Assembly (NCBI GenBank): GCA_013398615.1
Contig: VZSR01001685.1
Location: 29,079,817-29,143,816, forward strand
DNA from: Brachypodius melanocephalos
Taxonomy: Eukaryota; Chordata; Aves; Passeriformes; Pycnonotidae
Length of the DNA: 64,000 nucleotides
Reading direction: 5' to 3'
Below are positions 48,501 through 60,729 of the stretch, in pieces. Position 1 is the stretch's first letter; every line of letters begins with the position of its first letter. The translations under genes were made by a program, and so were the position numbers. The notes beneath the pieces are model-generated. The model saw only the letters and a list, made by a program, of their open reading frames with translations, had not been told where the DNA came from and ran no database searches.

Positions 48501-51500
48501 GAGTGGACCTTTGGCTTAGTCCTTCCTCTAACTTCACAGTGATCACAGCAATAGGAACATCTCTCTGTCCTGATGTAAATGGTTATTGTAAGTTACTTCT
48601 TCTCCAGGGCTCTGAAAAGGAGAGATAAAGGAGGAGTGTGACAGTAAAATATATACAGAGTTATTTTCAAGGTTAATGCTAGACACAAGTCCAAATTCTA
48701 ACACATTTTATCCAGTAATAGAAAAAATATGATTTATCTGCAAAGTGGTACTAAAGATGGGTGGTAAATTCCTTGATGGAAATTTATTTGTGGAAAAAAA
48801 CCCCAAAACTCTGGCAACTTGAAAAGCTCTGTGGAAGACACTAAAATGCCAGATTTTTGGCTTGGGAAAATTCTGACAAACAAATATACATGCAGTGTTG
48901 TAATGTTCTCTCTTCACTCTTAATGGAATTAATGTTTCGATTTACTTTTTAAAATTTTGATGTGACTTTTGTTGCAACTTCTTTTGATGTTTTGTTATTA
49001 TGCACTTAAACGTGGTAATTTAAACCAGACAGACTGAAATCTCTAAATCTCTCAAATCATCTAGAGTATGGCATTAGCAAACTCCAAAGAAAGACTGAAA
49101 GAAAGATTTGTCTCCTACTTCTTTAATTTCCCTCATTTTATAGAGATTAGGAACAGTGAAGCTTTGCTGGTGAAAACTACTGTTGTTATTTCTCTCAGGA
49201 TCCAAGGAATACTAAAAAACCATCCCTATTCCATTTGAAATCCAGATGCAAGTAGACAGGTTTGAACTCCAGCTTGTAGCAGACTCAACTCCTTTCTTGG
49301 AAAAACTGCTTGGGTGATCTGTCTGGAATCTTTCAGGAAAAGGAAGAGATTTTATTGGTAGTGAGGGACAACTGGATACTGAAGAGTTACTTCAGGAAAG
49401 TGAAAACAGAACTGAGCTCAAGAATGACTAATTTTAATCAGACTAGTGTTGCTTCAGCAAACCAAGTGTATTCTGGTTTTATGACATTTTATTAAATTTG
49501 GAAGGTTAGAAAGAAAATATATGTTTCCCAATTAAGCTTTACCTCATCAAAATTTCATTCTATGTTTTAAACAGTTCTTGAGAGTACATGCTGTTAGGCA
49601 CTATCTAGTCATTTTATTTCCTGGTAGAGTTGCTACTTATCAGAACTTAGACCAGGGTAGCTTTATTTTAAATTCTTACTTTGGGAATTCATACTATTCT
49701 ACATATATTGCCAGTGATATGTGTCATATTGTATATTTTATATCTGCAGAATAATTATCTGATTGAGTATGATTTTTGCTTGATGTGAGGAAGACTTTCC
49801 TTCGTATCTTAAGAGATCCAGCAGGGCATAATAGGACCTACAAAGAGCTAACATGTCAGAACAGAAGGCTTTTGAAGAACACAGCCACAAAGATAAAACA
49901 CTGGCACTGCTTTTATTCTATCTGGGAAATCTGGCCCAGGATTCTGTATTTACCTCAGAGTTCTTGGGTATGGTTTTCTCAAACATCTGTTGGGTTGAAG
50001 TTGCTAAAATTGAAGAGAGAATAGGAGCATGTTTTAATGTAGTTTGAAATTTTTATGGTTTGTGGAGCTTTTTCCAGTAAGTGGAATTATTTTTTTAAGC
50101 TATTGGCAGAAGCAATCATGAGAAAGGTAGATGTCATTTCAATGGAATGAGAGTTATGTGTCACCAACATGATTGTGAACTTTGGGCAACTGTTGTTTCC
50201 CAAACTGCAGTGAATCTGACCAGAATTAGGTGTGCTATGGTAGCAAAAAAAAACAACAAAAAAACAAGAGAACTCAGAACAAGATATTGAAAAGCTGTTG
50301 GTGAAGGACAGAGGCCTATTGAATCTACAGGTCTGGAAGTGGTGCAAGATGTGAAATGCAAGATGATGCTTCAGGTCAATGTCACGAGATCTATGTGGTT
50401 GGTCTTTCCAAAATACTGGCATATTTCCTTCTAAAATAACTTCCTTCATTCAAATTCTGTTTTGTTGTAGACCAAAATCTTTTGAAGACAGATTTGGAAG
50501 CTTACTATCTTCTTATGTAGAATCAAATCCATGCTATAATATTATTCTGGAGTAAGGAGTAACCATTCACAAATGTTTGATTTGAAAAAAAGATTACAAA
50601 GGAAAGGAACATGTGGGTTTTGCACAAGGACAATGTAGCCATCTTTATCCTGGGAGAGATTTTGGCAATCTTCATCATTCATCCTAAAATCATCTTCCTA
50701 GATTGAGAGGTATAAAATTAACTTGTTTAAATTTACTCATATTCTGAGCATAACTCCTGTTAATGCTGATGAGAAATGTACTGAACTTACTGGGGATGAA
50801 GTTACTTAATTCTCCAAAGCAGCTTATATTTCTTTTTCATGGCTGTGATAATTTCCTTCCTCTATCATAATTATATTCCATGCTATATAGATCTCAGCAT
50901 TTTATCTTGGAGTTGTCCTCCAGAATAAAATTCTCAATAATTTCTTTCCAGCAGTATTTCTGTAGCACATCAGAAAATTTCCATTCATTTCAAACATGAG
51001 AAAGAAAGAAAAAATAGTTTTAATTATTTTTTCAAACAATTTTATATTTTTTCTTCCCTGTCGATATTATTTATCTATGTAAAAACTTGGAAAATACAAT
51101 TTTACATTGATAGCTGACTCTGTTATGGTCTCAGTTTGCTATCATACCTAACTTTAACATTTTTAATGGCATTTCTCAGGCAGGAGTTTAACAATAAGCT
51201 GTTCTAAACAAAACAGTAGTAAAACCAGGCAATTGCAAAAGATAAACCACACATTTATGTTCACTTGAGCCCAAGATACTTAAAGTCAACCTACTACTGA
51301 GTTTCTTGCAATGCAATAAAAAATTTAGCATTACACATGCCTGATTTTTTTCTTACTATTTTTATGTCTAAGAACCTTTGCAATTTTAATCTGTTTAAAA
51401 TTATACAAGACTCCATAAAAACATTTATTTACTTTATGCTCCTTGTGGCATGTAGGCAATATCTAGGCCCCTTTTCAGCACTTGGGGCTTCATGGAAAAT

Positions 51501-51614
51501 ACTGCTGTACGCCAGTCCTTGTGAGAGAGGCATAGCTGGGTTTGCAGAGGGCTGGTTGTGCTCCTTGTCACTGGGAAATCTCCTGGTACTGGCTCATACT
51601 GTGAATTGCCTGGC

Positions 51615-51650
51615 AAGAAAAGAAAAGAAAAAAGAAAAGAAAAGAGAAAA
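51615..51650 (+). repeat. (AAAAG)n microsatellite
   Basis: About seven imperfect AAAAG units with one AAAAAAG variant. It underlies the lysine-rich end of an overlapping 114-codon frame, which is therefore not a gene. Confidence 0.9.
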
Positions 51651-51897
51651 TCCTTGGTTTCTTAAGTTACTTTTCCTTTAGGTTACAGTGTGGAAAGAAA
51701 CTTCACATTTATCTGGCCTTGAATTTATTTCTTTTGAGTAACTGTGCTGCAGGCTTGGTGCAGGTGCACTGTTGCCTGCTCCTCTGAAAGCTCTTTGGGC
51801 TTAAAAAATGTCTTCACTGCACCAAACCAAAGTATCCCAGAAAACTGAAACCACACCCTAGTTCAAAAATCTTTGCTTTTAATCCTTTCTTCTCCAG

Positions 51898-52071
51898 AAC
51901 TGTAGATGGGTAGAGAAGACAGCAGGTTTCTACAGAGGAATTTTTCACAGCAACTCCCTGGCAGGGTCTTGGCTGTACCATAGCTGCACTGGCAAACAAC
52001 ACGGCACAGCCTCTAGTGCTCCAGCTCCCCCCTGTACAGAAAACATCACAGAAGAAAATGTTTCATGCCAG
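51898..52071 (+). other. Best candidate coding exon (58 codons)
   Basis: A strong acceptor (AATCCTTTCTTCTCCAG) is followed by 174 bases with one fully open frame, and then by a strong donor TGCCAG|GTAAGG. Both boundaries fall in phase 0. The peptide starts NCRWVEKTAGFYRG and ends PPCTENITEENVSCQ. It holds five cysteines and two N-glycosylation sequons (NIT, NVS), and would suit an extracellular segment. I recognise no family. Expected chance of such an open run is a few percent per acceptor tried, and many acceptors exist in the window, so it is a candidate only. A minus-strand frame overlaps it but has no splice support. Confidence 0.35.
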
Positions 52072-53730
52072 GTAAGGCTTAGCCATCTTGCTTTCTTCCT
52101 TGCTGTTCACTCTGCAACACTGACAACCTTCATGACTTCTATTGCACTTTAAAATGTCTGCCATTTTTACCTGGAAATGTACCTCCTGGTATCCTGTGAC
52201 ATACAAGAAATCAAAATTCTACTAAAGAACCTTGAAAATGGGAAAAGGAAAAAAAAAGTCAACAAACCTTTGCATATGTTTAGCCTCTTGAGGTAGAGAA
52301 ACATGCAAAGATGGCAGTTCCATAGGTTAATAATCCAGTGCAAAAATTAACTGAGGCTCAATATGTAGTCTTAAGACCCAGAGGTTATTAAGCCAATCAA
52401 TGAAACTTTTAGAATTCACTTTTTCTTTCTGAAAGATCACTGTTGGAAGATACTAAAATAACAAGGCCACTCCAACATGTAGGGGTTTACAAAGTCTGTT
52501 GTGCTCCCAGAGAATGCTTTCTAGGTGACTTCCTCAGCCTAAGCCTCATCCTGGATGTTGCTGAAAGATACAGCAGGACACAAAAAGCCTAGAAAGAGCC
52601 TTAGTTCCTAATAATTTTTTCACAATTAAATCTAAGTGAAGTCCAAGTAGCAAAGCAATGACCCAGGACCATTTCTAGACTCTTAGGACTGATGGCAGCA
52701 CCCCAGACAAGCTGTGGATGTGGGAGTCCCTACAGCAGATTTCAGCAGGCTGGCAGCAGGCAGAGGGTGGCTGGACTGCCAAATGCATCCCAAATGGAGA
52801 GGCAGCCCACTTGTCAGGGTAACACATGCACTGCCAATAGGGAAGATATTTTATAGCTGAGGGTGGACCTAGCTGTTCCAGAGAAGGTTCCTGTGGAGAA
52901 GAGATTACTGAACTATCCACAACTATTGTTACTATTTTCACTCTGTAGTCATCAGGCCAAGAAGAAAAGCTATGTAGAGGTTTCTGCTTTGTAAATCATC
53001 TCTGCTTATCCTTTCTACATAAATCCAGCAAGAACTCCTTATTTTTTTTCCTTTTCTTTAAATGCTGATACTTTTCAATCATATGGGTCCCTAATTTTCC
53101 CTCAAGTCACGGAAACCTGCAATAATGTAGTTGCAGATGTTTTTAGCAGTATTTCTATTCACCAGAGACTAAAAGATATCTGTAAACCCACATAATGTAT
53201 TGTTTTAAATTAGAATTATACTAGAGGACTCCAATTTTGTCTTAAAGCTTCTAGAAAGCACAGAATTTTGTATTTTCTTACATTTAGTCGTCTAATGGGA
53301 TCCCTTGAGTGCTTGAAGTCAAATGGGTCTGGGATGATTTCTTAAGTAAACACAGACTTTACCTCAGGATTGAAATTAGTTTTTTGGAAACTATAATACT
53401 AGAACTGTGGTATTGACACTGACAATTAAGATAAGAGACATCCTTTGCACAGAAATTTAATGAAAAGGATTGCTATCATGTATTTCAAAATTACAGTATG
53501 ATCATTTCTTTTCATTCTTTATAACCATCACATGGCATATTTTTCCAGAGGTGCTACCTAATTATGTTGTAATTAAATGTGATTCATCAAATAGAACTGA
53601 AGACAAAACTGGCAATCAGCGAGTATTTTTAATTTACAGAATCTGTAAAATAGGTGTATCTTGGAATTAGTTTACAGATGTTTACTTTTGAACAAGCAAA
53701 TCAAAATTATAATAATTTTCTCCTCATCAT

Positions 53731-53847
53731 ATGGTAGAATATTTTAGCACATATATGCACATAACAATGGCTTTCATGGGCGAGACTACCCGAAATTATC
53801 AGCGTAGCCACGATAATGACAATTATTCAGACAGCTTCAGAATATAA
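53731..53847 (+). other. CpG-dense small open frame or conserved element
   Basis: A 38-codon frame beginning MVEYFSTYMHIT, with an internal ATG in fair context (ACAATGG, 53767), continuing MGETTRNYQRSHDNDNYSDS and ending at TAA (53845). Four CpG fall within 32 bases (53781-53812), unusual for this CpG-poor surrounding. A donor-like GTAAGA lies 20 bases past the stop (53868). It could be a short translated frame, an exon edge or a conserved regulatory element; I cannot tell which. Confidence 0.25.
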
Positions 53848-53942
53848 TCTCTTACTGAAGATAAGCCGTAAGATCATGTTTTAAGTCTAGAGTTAGTAGA
53901 AGAAGCTTACTTCTGTTTGTGCACACTAACTATAGCTGAAAC

Positions 53943-54080
53943 ATCATAGAATAATAGAATATTTTGGGTTAGAAGGAACTTTAAAGGTCATCCAGTTCCA
54001 ACCCCTCTTCTGTGGGCAGGGAACCTTCCACTAAGCCAGATTGCTCAGAGCTCCATCCAGCCTGGCCTTGAAGGTTGCAG
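53943..54080 (-). mobile_element. CR1 LINE 3'-end fragment
   Basis: The plus strand reads ATCATAGAATAATAGAATAT, then GAACTTTAAAGGTCATCCAG and CCATCCAGCCTGGCCTTGAA, the complement of the CR1 3' end. The 3' terminus is at 53943. About 140 bases are kept. Confidence 0.93.
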
Positions 54081-56231
54081 TTGCAAGCAAATTTTAATTT
54101 TTTTTTTTAAATGTTGATTGAGTTTACTTTCCTATGTAAAGTTAAGTTAATACTATTGACAAACCACTTACTGCCTGGCTCAGTGCACTGATTGAAAGGG
54201 CACCTCTGTGGGAGTGTTTGTGGGCTTCAGTTGTCTTTCTGCTAGAAGGATTTAGCCGTGCTTTAATTTCTCTTGCCATAATTATGCAGGTTTGGGGTAG
54301 CTGAGAGAAATGGGTTGGTTTGTTCCCTGGGCTGCTCAGTTGCAAAACTCTGAAGAGATTTCGTGTCTGTGTGCTGTATATGCCAAGCTCCAGTTTTGGC
54401 CCAGTGCTCTGCTCACATACAGAAGGAAGAGAGTCTCTGTCACTGCTGTTTTGGGGATGTCCCCAGCACGTGGGAGTCTGCAATACACACACTAACACAG
54501 AGCTGGGGGGCCCTGGGTCTGCCTGCTCCTCCCACAGCGACCAAAAAAGGGCAGAACAATCCTTGGGATTAGGGCACTTGTGGAAATAGCTATCACATTT
54601 CTCTCCCCAAGACAAGACCAAAGACAGAGAGAGTGTCAGAGGGGTAGCTGGCCCCTGGGCCCTCCCGTGCCCATGCCTGACACCAACTGAAGGCAGAAGA
54701 GCCTTCTCACAGAGAAGAAAAAATAACTTAGATTTTTTTCTTTGATTGTTGCAAGTATATTTAGCCTAATCAAGCTTTAAGCATGTAATGATGAGCCGTC
54801 CTATTTATTTGTTGTTTTCTGCTAGAAAATAAATTTGTTTCCTTTCTAAATACAGACCCAAGCCAACCCTATTTCCATCACTCACTGTGCTTCTCTATGT
54901 TTATCCACCCACACAATCTATTTGAAGGTACAACCACCTATAGGACTCTCCTTATCTTCCCAGACTCTGCAAAGGCTGCCTGGAGAAAAAAAAAAAGGCA
55001 TCTTAAGTAAGCACTGTTTAGGGTTTCTTTTTTTCCCCTTTTCATTTGTCTAAAGAACATTTGGCTGAAATCTAACTTTTATAGTTTTACAGCTATTTCT
55101 GCTCTTTCAGTAGCAATAAATCATTTATTTTGGTGACAAATTATTTCTGGGACAGCCTGCTATGATATGACAGAAAATTGCAGCTTAAGAGAGGATAGAG
55201 GAGAAGGAGCAGATGATATCTCACTACCCCACAAGCAATCCTGTCGTCATGAAAAGTATACCTATTAATAGCTATAAAGATGAAGGAAAACAGATTCCAT
55301 TTACAATTTTAAAAGGTTGGTTGCTAAACTGAAGATTTTCCTAAGGACTTTGAGCTGCGTTTTGTGATAACCCACTATCAGTTCTGAAAAATGCCTGGCA
55401 ATAGGCGCTGAAGCAGGAGGTACACCATAGGCAGACAGGGAACACTCCTGAAGCTTAATCACATGCAAATTGGAGATAAAGAGATTACAACTGACTTCAG
55501 TGCACGTGAGGAATGTGGTGTAACGCTTTCAGGTATCTTCAGTTTTTATTCCATATTAATCTTTGTGTGAATCATTCAGAATTGGGAAGATAAACCAAAG
55601 AGGCCTCAACTTCTCTGCTACTGAGATCCACAGAACCATTTACAAAGGTAGGGGTTTTGTTACATACACATCTGTGTATGCTGAGGTAGTTTAAAATATA
55701 TTTCCAAAGACAATTTGCACAGTAGGAAGTTGTAGTAGCTCTAGAAGAGCCTGCAGGATTTTGGGGGCCGTGGCTGGAGTGGGATGTACCATGCATCCAG
55801 CTCCCCAGCCCGTGATGGCCTGAAACCCTGATGCTCTTGCTCTGTCTGGGAATGGATGATGATACCCTCGCCAAGAACACACAGTCTTTAGTGATGACCT
55901 GTGCCTTCCTGATATCTGTTCTGAAATCTGTTTAGGGACAGAAAAAGATGTGCATTTACAAGGAATTGACTTCCTTTATTTTATGATTAACAGACACCTG
56001 ATGATTACTAGTACTAGAATAGACTCCAGGTGTGCATGTGGATTGTCCTTTAAAATATTATCTCTGTCATGGATTCACAGGGAGACAGATCTGTAACCAG
56101 AAAGGACCCTGGTGATAAATGATCTGTTGTATAATTTTGAAAAATGCTTAATTTCTTTGTGCTCTTTCTGCTCTGATCTGTGGCATCATGCTAATCAGAG
56201 GCTAAATACAACTTAATATTTTTCAAGGAAA
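54081..56231. other. Unique sequence, partly GC-richer
   Basis: 54160-54700 is more G+C-rich than its neighbours and contains a 159-codon minus-strand frame (54142-54621) that is serine- and proline-rich with no recognisable domain. I attribute that frame to composition. The rest is ordinary AT-rich DNA. Confidence 0.45.
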
Positions 56232-56694
56232 CTGCTGGACCTAGTCCGGAGAAGGCCACAAAGATGATCAGAAGGCTTGAGCACCTCCACTTGGAGGAAA
56301 GGCTATGAGAATTGGGATTGTTCAGCTTAGAGAAGAGAAGGGTTCAGGGTGAACTTCTAGCAACCTTCCAGTACCTAAGGAGGCCCTACAAGGAGAGGGG
56401 CTTTTCCCAAGGGTGTGTAGTGATAGGACAAGAGGAGTGCGTTCCAACTCAAACAGAGTAGGCTTAAGTTAGATATTAGGAAGAAATTCTTTATTGCGAG
56501 GGCAGTGAGGCACTGGAACAGGTTGCCCAGAGAAATTGTGGATGCCCCATTCCTGGAAGTATTCGAGGCCGGGTTGGATGGGGCTTTGAGCATCCTGCTC
56601 TGGCTGAAGTTGTCCCTGCTCATGGCAGGGGGATTGGAACTAGGTCGTCTTTAAGGTTTCTTCCAACACAAAATGTTTTATGATTCTCTGATTC
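56232..56694 (+). mobile_element. CR1 LINE 3' region with tail
   Basis: Runs from the end of ORF2 (AGATGATCAGAAGGCTTGAG, CACCTCCACTTGGAGGAAAG) through the 3' UTR (TTAGATATTAGGAAGAAATT, GAGGCACTGGAACAGGTTGC) to the tail TTTTATGATTCTCTGATTC. It is the only plus-strand copy here with an intact 3' end and a long body. It is 5'-truncated and non-functional. Confidence 0.95.
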
Positions 56695-59600
56695 ATTTAC
56701 AGTGAGATGGATTTCTTCTATTTTCTCTTCCTGTGCAAGTAAGATAATTAGTGGGACAACTAGTAGCATGTACCTACTAGTTATACTAAGACATTAATAA
56801 TCCTTGGTGCCTAGTTGAAGGTCATCCTACTTTGAAACTTTGAGTACAATGACTTTGGCAAGGGCTATAATGTTATAGAGACAAACAAAGAGCAGACAGC
56901 CTTGGCCTGGATACATACTTTTTGTGGAACCTTGGCCAAATTATTCATCACTCTCCCTATCATGCCCCACCATGATTTCAATTTATAAAATGAGTTCAGA
57001 TGTTGTTTCTTTCTTGTATGAGGATGAAAAATGCTTTTATGGCGTAATAGAACATATGGGCTAGATTCTTAGCTCAGGGTAATAAGGCATGTGCCATTGT
57101 TGATTTGTGCTAACTGAACATCTTTTTCCTGAGGTAGAAAATATTTATCCATAAAAATACTTTCTTCATCACTGATAAATGTATTCAAGGATTATTCTAC
57201 TCCAGTTTGTTCTTCCTTTTAAACCATGCACGTTCATTTTAAAAAAATTCATAAATTATTTTCTGCTAATTCCAGAAATACAAAATTTGTGAATTCAGAA
57301 AAAAGCTTATTGTCATAAATAATTAACAAGAAGATTAATTTAGGCCAACTGATCATCATCTAGTGGCCAAAAGAAAAAAGTGTTATTTATACAGTAGCAT
57401 TTCACATATGCTTATCAGTATATTGTTTTTAGAATATGTGACTAGAACTGGCAGCTGTGTGATCATAAATAAGAGAATTGTAATTATTATGTCTTTTATA
57501 CAAAAATGAATGCAATGAAGGGATTATGTACATTTTTTTTCATAGCGAGAATAACCAATAAATTACCAACCACAGGAATGTCTCAGCTGGATGCAGGAAG
57601 CAGTTCTGCATTTTTGTAAACAATTCACCTGTATGCCAACTGCTAGTCTGACATTGAGGGAAATGAAAAACATTTCCCTCAAAAACTTTATTCCCTTGAA
57701 TGAAATTCTGGGAAGAAGTATTGTGTGAGACCTATATTACTAGGGAAGAAAGATAACCCCCTAATACAAACTACTCACAGGCGTTATTTACGACCCAAAG
57801 CTACTCTAGGAGAAAATTTCTATTGAAAGCCCAAATAATACAGTGGTTATTACAATAGGCATTTCATTCAGTGTGGAAAAGGATTGCTTAAAAAACGTCT
57901 TGTAAAATACTCTTCTTTGGCAAAGAAATGAGTGTGTAGAGTTAAATAGACCTGTATTTTGCTCCAATGCTGTAGACAGAAATGGTGAATATATGCAATT
58001 ATCTTCATATTGCAAGTATGGGTTCAGCGTGTGTGAGGAGCTAAAAAGCTCAAAAATGATACAGCACTTACATCCATTTGGAAATGACAGAAACGTTGAG
58101 AAGGAGACAGATAGGGCCCAGTCCTCTGCTGATGTAACCTGACAGAGCTCCACTGAAATAAGTGGAGCTATTATGATTCAGGCCAGCAGAGGAGCTGGTC
58201 AATAAGTGCATTGCTTTGAGACTTGAACTCTTCTAACATTACAGTAATTGTAAGTGCTGGATACTTTATTTTTTCTTATTTATTTCTTTCTTCTGCAACC
58301 CACTTGGCATATTATTAAAAAAAAAAAATTGAAAAAAATCTTAAAGCTTCTAATCTGTCAGCGCCTTTTTAAGGCAAAACTCTCAGTACTCAGGCTTTGG
58401 TGAACTTTCAGCCTCATTACAAACACACACTCTGTGTTGAAAGGAGCCATTTGCTGTGCATGTAAATGCATGCTCAAGGTGGTCACTGCTGCTGCTGAGC
58501 TGGACTCTCCACAATTTCACTTCCATGACTCCAAAGTGCACTGCATTCTGCCTAATACCCTACAGCCCACAGGCCTGGTAGGTGTGCTTTTAGCAACCTG
58601 CTGTACATTAACAGCTTTAATGGTGCTCCAGGAAGGCGTCTAACTGTATGCAATTTTAAAGTATTCTTGTATCTCAGTTGGAAGTACTTGATTTTCTTTT
58701 GATCTCGCCTCTTTTCAACAAAAAGAGTGCAGAAAAGTATCTGGAGCTGAAAGGTTTCACACAGAGCCTTATCAATGACAGCTATCAATGACAAGACTTA
58801 ATGGTTCTCTGTGCCAGTATCCTAATATTGTCTCAGTCAACCATATTCCAGTGAAGTGCAAGGTTATTGGGGAAGATTTAAAAACAAAGTTTACATGTTC
58901 TGCTTATGTACTATACACACTTCTAAAATTCATAGTTTCAAAGAATCAAAATTACTGAAATCCTAAATAACTCAGATTTCAAATACTTCATCATGGATGA
59001 TGAACACTTCTGATTAGGCTTTTGTGCCTCTGGATGTCACTGTTGTTTTGCAATAATATAAACAATGCTATTTGACAAAGCAACAAATAAAAATGGTATA
59101 ATCATCCCCATCTTGTGTTTGTTAGAAAGTACAGGGCTGATCACACTGGCTATTTGAGATCTATGATTAATTCATTGTAAGGGATGATAAAATGAATATA
59201 TCAAATAGTGCTTTCTTCAGTTTTATATTTGGTGAAAAGGGAAAAAAAACCCTATTAACTTCTTTGATGTCCCAAAATGCATTTCTTTGGAAGCACTTAA
59301 AATGGAATGTGAACCTCCACTGCCCTGATGGGGTCCTGTCAGAATGTGTCCAGGGTAAATATTGGCTTATACAAGTCAGAACAAATGGTGATAGGTGTGA
59401 GGAGGAGGTGAATAAGTGTCAAGGACCATGCACTATTATGACTGCTCGAGAGGAGTGGAACTTACTTTTCCAAAGTGAAGCTCTTCAGCATTTGTTACAA
59501 AACTGAGAGCAAAAAGAAGGGAGGGAAAAATCATACCTTCCTCCTTTTATAAACTCCTGCAGAGCAAACTGTTCTACTGTATGAAATTATACATAAAGTT

Positions 59601-60126
59601 AATGGGGATTTAGTGATTAGGAAGGGTATTTTTCAGATTCATTAATGGCTGCAATTTCCTCAGTTATTTACAATAAAATAAGATGCACTATGTGCAAAAA
59701 TCTTTCTTGGAATAACGCAGATTCATCAGAAGTTTGTAGGACAACTGGGGTGTGTCAGGGAAATAAATAAAGGAGTGTACAATTTTTAAAATATCTCTGA
59801 TCTTTAGTTTTTGTTGTCAATTTAATGAATGAGAGTGGCTACCCTTTGCTGGCAAGTATCAAATATTAAATAAATAGAGAAATAGAGTATTTCCATGCAA
59901 AAAGGGACATATTTCATTTTTCTAGAATCTTTGAATTCCATTTGAACTAAGTCTGAATAGGAAATTTTGCCTTGAGGAAGTCTAGGACACAGTGATCAGG
60001 AAATGCACTGGCAATCTCTGTTCTGAAGTCAGTAGTCACTGACTTCAATTTGGATAGAATTTCTTCTTTACAAACAGATTTCGAATGATCCCACTCACTC
60101 AGGGTCACACTTCTGTGAGGAATTAT
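56695..60126. other. Unique non-coding sequence
   Basis: AT-rich DNA between a CR1 and an LTR. A homopolymer of 12 A lies at 58317-58328. Frames of up to 115 codons carry no recognisable motif. Confidence 0.55.
58317..58328 (+). repeat. A homopolymer (12)
   Basis: Uninterrupted A run in unique DNA. Confidence 0.85.
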
Positions 60127-60233
60127 TGTGGTTTAACCCTATCTGGCAACAGAGTACAAAGCAGCTACGTGCTCACTTTGCCCTGTCCTGACCCCCCTGG
60201 TGGGGAGAAAATATGGAAGAAAAGCATGGTTAA

Positions 60234-60266
60234 GGGTTAAGGTAAGAAAAGGGTTAAGGTAAGAAC
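60234..60266 (+). repeat. 17-bp tandem duplication inside the LTR
   Basis: GGGTTAAGGTAAGAAAA is followed immediately by a second copy (GGGTTAAGGTAAGAAC). It is private to this LTR among the three family members here. Confidence 0.85.
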
Positions 60267-60464
60267 AGATTAATAGCTGAAACAAATGAAATATAATACT
60301 GATATTACTACTAATAATAGCAACAATAATACAAATGGAAAGATAGAGAGGACTAAACCCCAAGAAACACAAGTGATGCACCTTACAGTTTCTCACCACC
60401 CACTGACTGACGTCCAGCCCATCCTCAAGCAGTGATTGTGGTGCCTCCCAGCCAACACCCCACA

Positions 60465-60473
60465 GTTTATATA
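60465..60473 (-). promoter_or_regulatory. TATA box of the 60 kb LTR
   Basis: The minus strand reads CAGTATATAAACTGTGG, the core promoter of this LTR family. Confidence 0.55.
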
Positions 60474-60729
60474 CTGAATGTAATATTCTATTGTATGGGA
60501 TACCGCTTTGGCCAGTTCAGCTCAGCTGTCCTGGCTGTTCTCCCTCCCAGCTTCTGGTGCCCCTGCTCACTGGCAGAGCATGGGAAACTGAAAAATCCTT
60601 GACTTAGAGAAGGTGCTGCTCAGCAACAACTGAAGCATCAGTGTGTTATCAACACTCTTCTCATCCTAAATCCAAAAGACAGCAGATACTAGGGAGAAAA
60701 TTAACTCTATCCCAGTCAAAACCAGGACA

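Larger units (their letters stand above)
38926..53942. other. Unique non-coding sequence
   Basis: About 15 kb without a recognised interspersed repeat, the longest repeat-free run in the window. It holds candidate exons at 42305-42348 and 51898-52071, a small open frame at 53731-53847, a 23-base tandem duplication (45552-45597) and an AAAAG repeat (51615-51650). Low repeat density in so long a stretch can mean constraint against insertions, but this was not measured. Confidence 0.5.
60127..60729 (-). mobile_element. Solo LTR of avian endogenous retrovirus, family A
   Basis: The plus strand starts TGTGGTTTAACCC and ends AAAACCAGGACA, so the minus strand opens TGTCCTGGTTTTGACTGGGA, the standard start of this family. 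Blocks such as CAGCTCAGCTGTCCTGGCTG and AGAAAATTAACTCTATCCCA are well kept. GAATTA occurs just outside both edges (60120-60125 and 60735-60740), a possible 6-base target duplication, though it is offset by 1 and 5 bases from the TG/CA ends. No internal retroviral genes. Confidence 0.9.

Noticed and set aside
54142..54621. 159-codon minus-strand frame
   Set aside because: Serine/proline-rich with no recognisable motif and no splice support; it lies in a GC-richer patch that lowers stop frequency.
60234..60266. GGTTAAGG-type tandem as telomere-like repeat
   Set aside because: The unit is 17 bases, not TTAGGG, and it lies inside an LTR.
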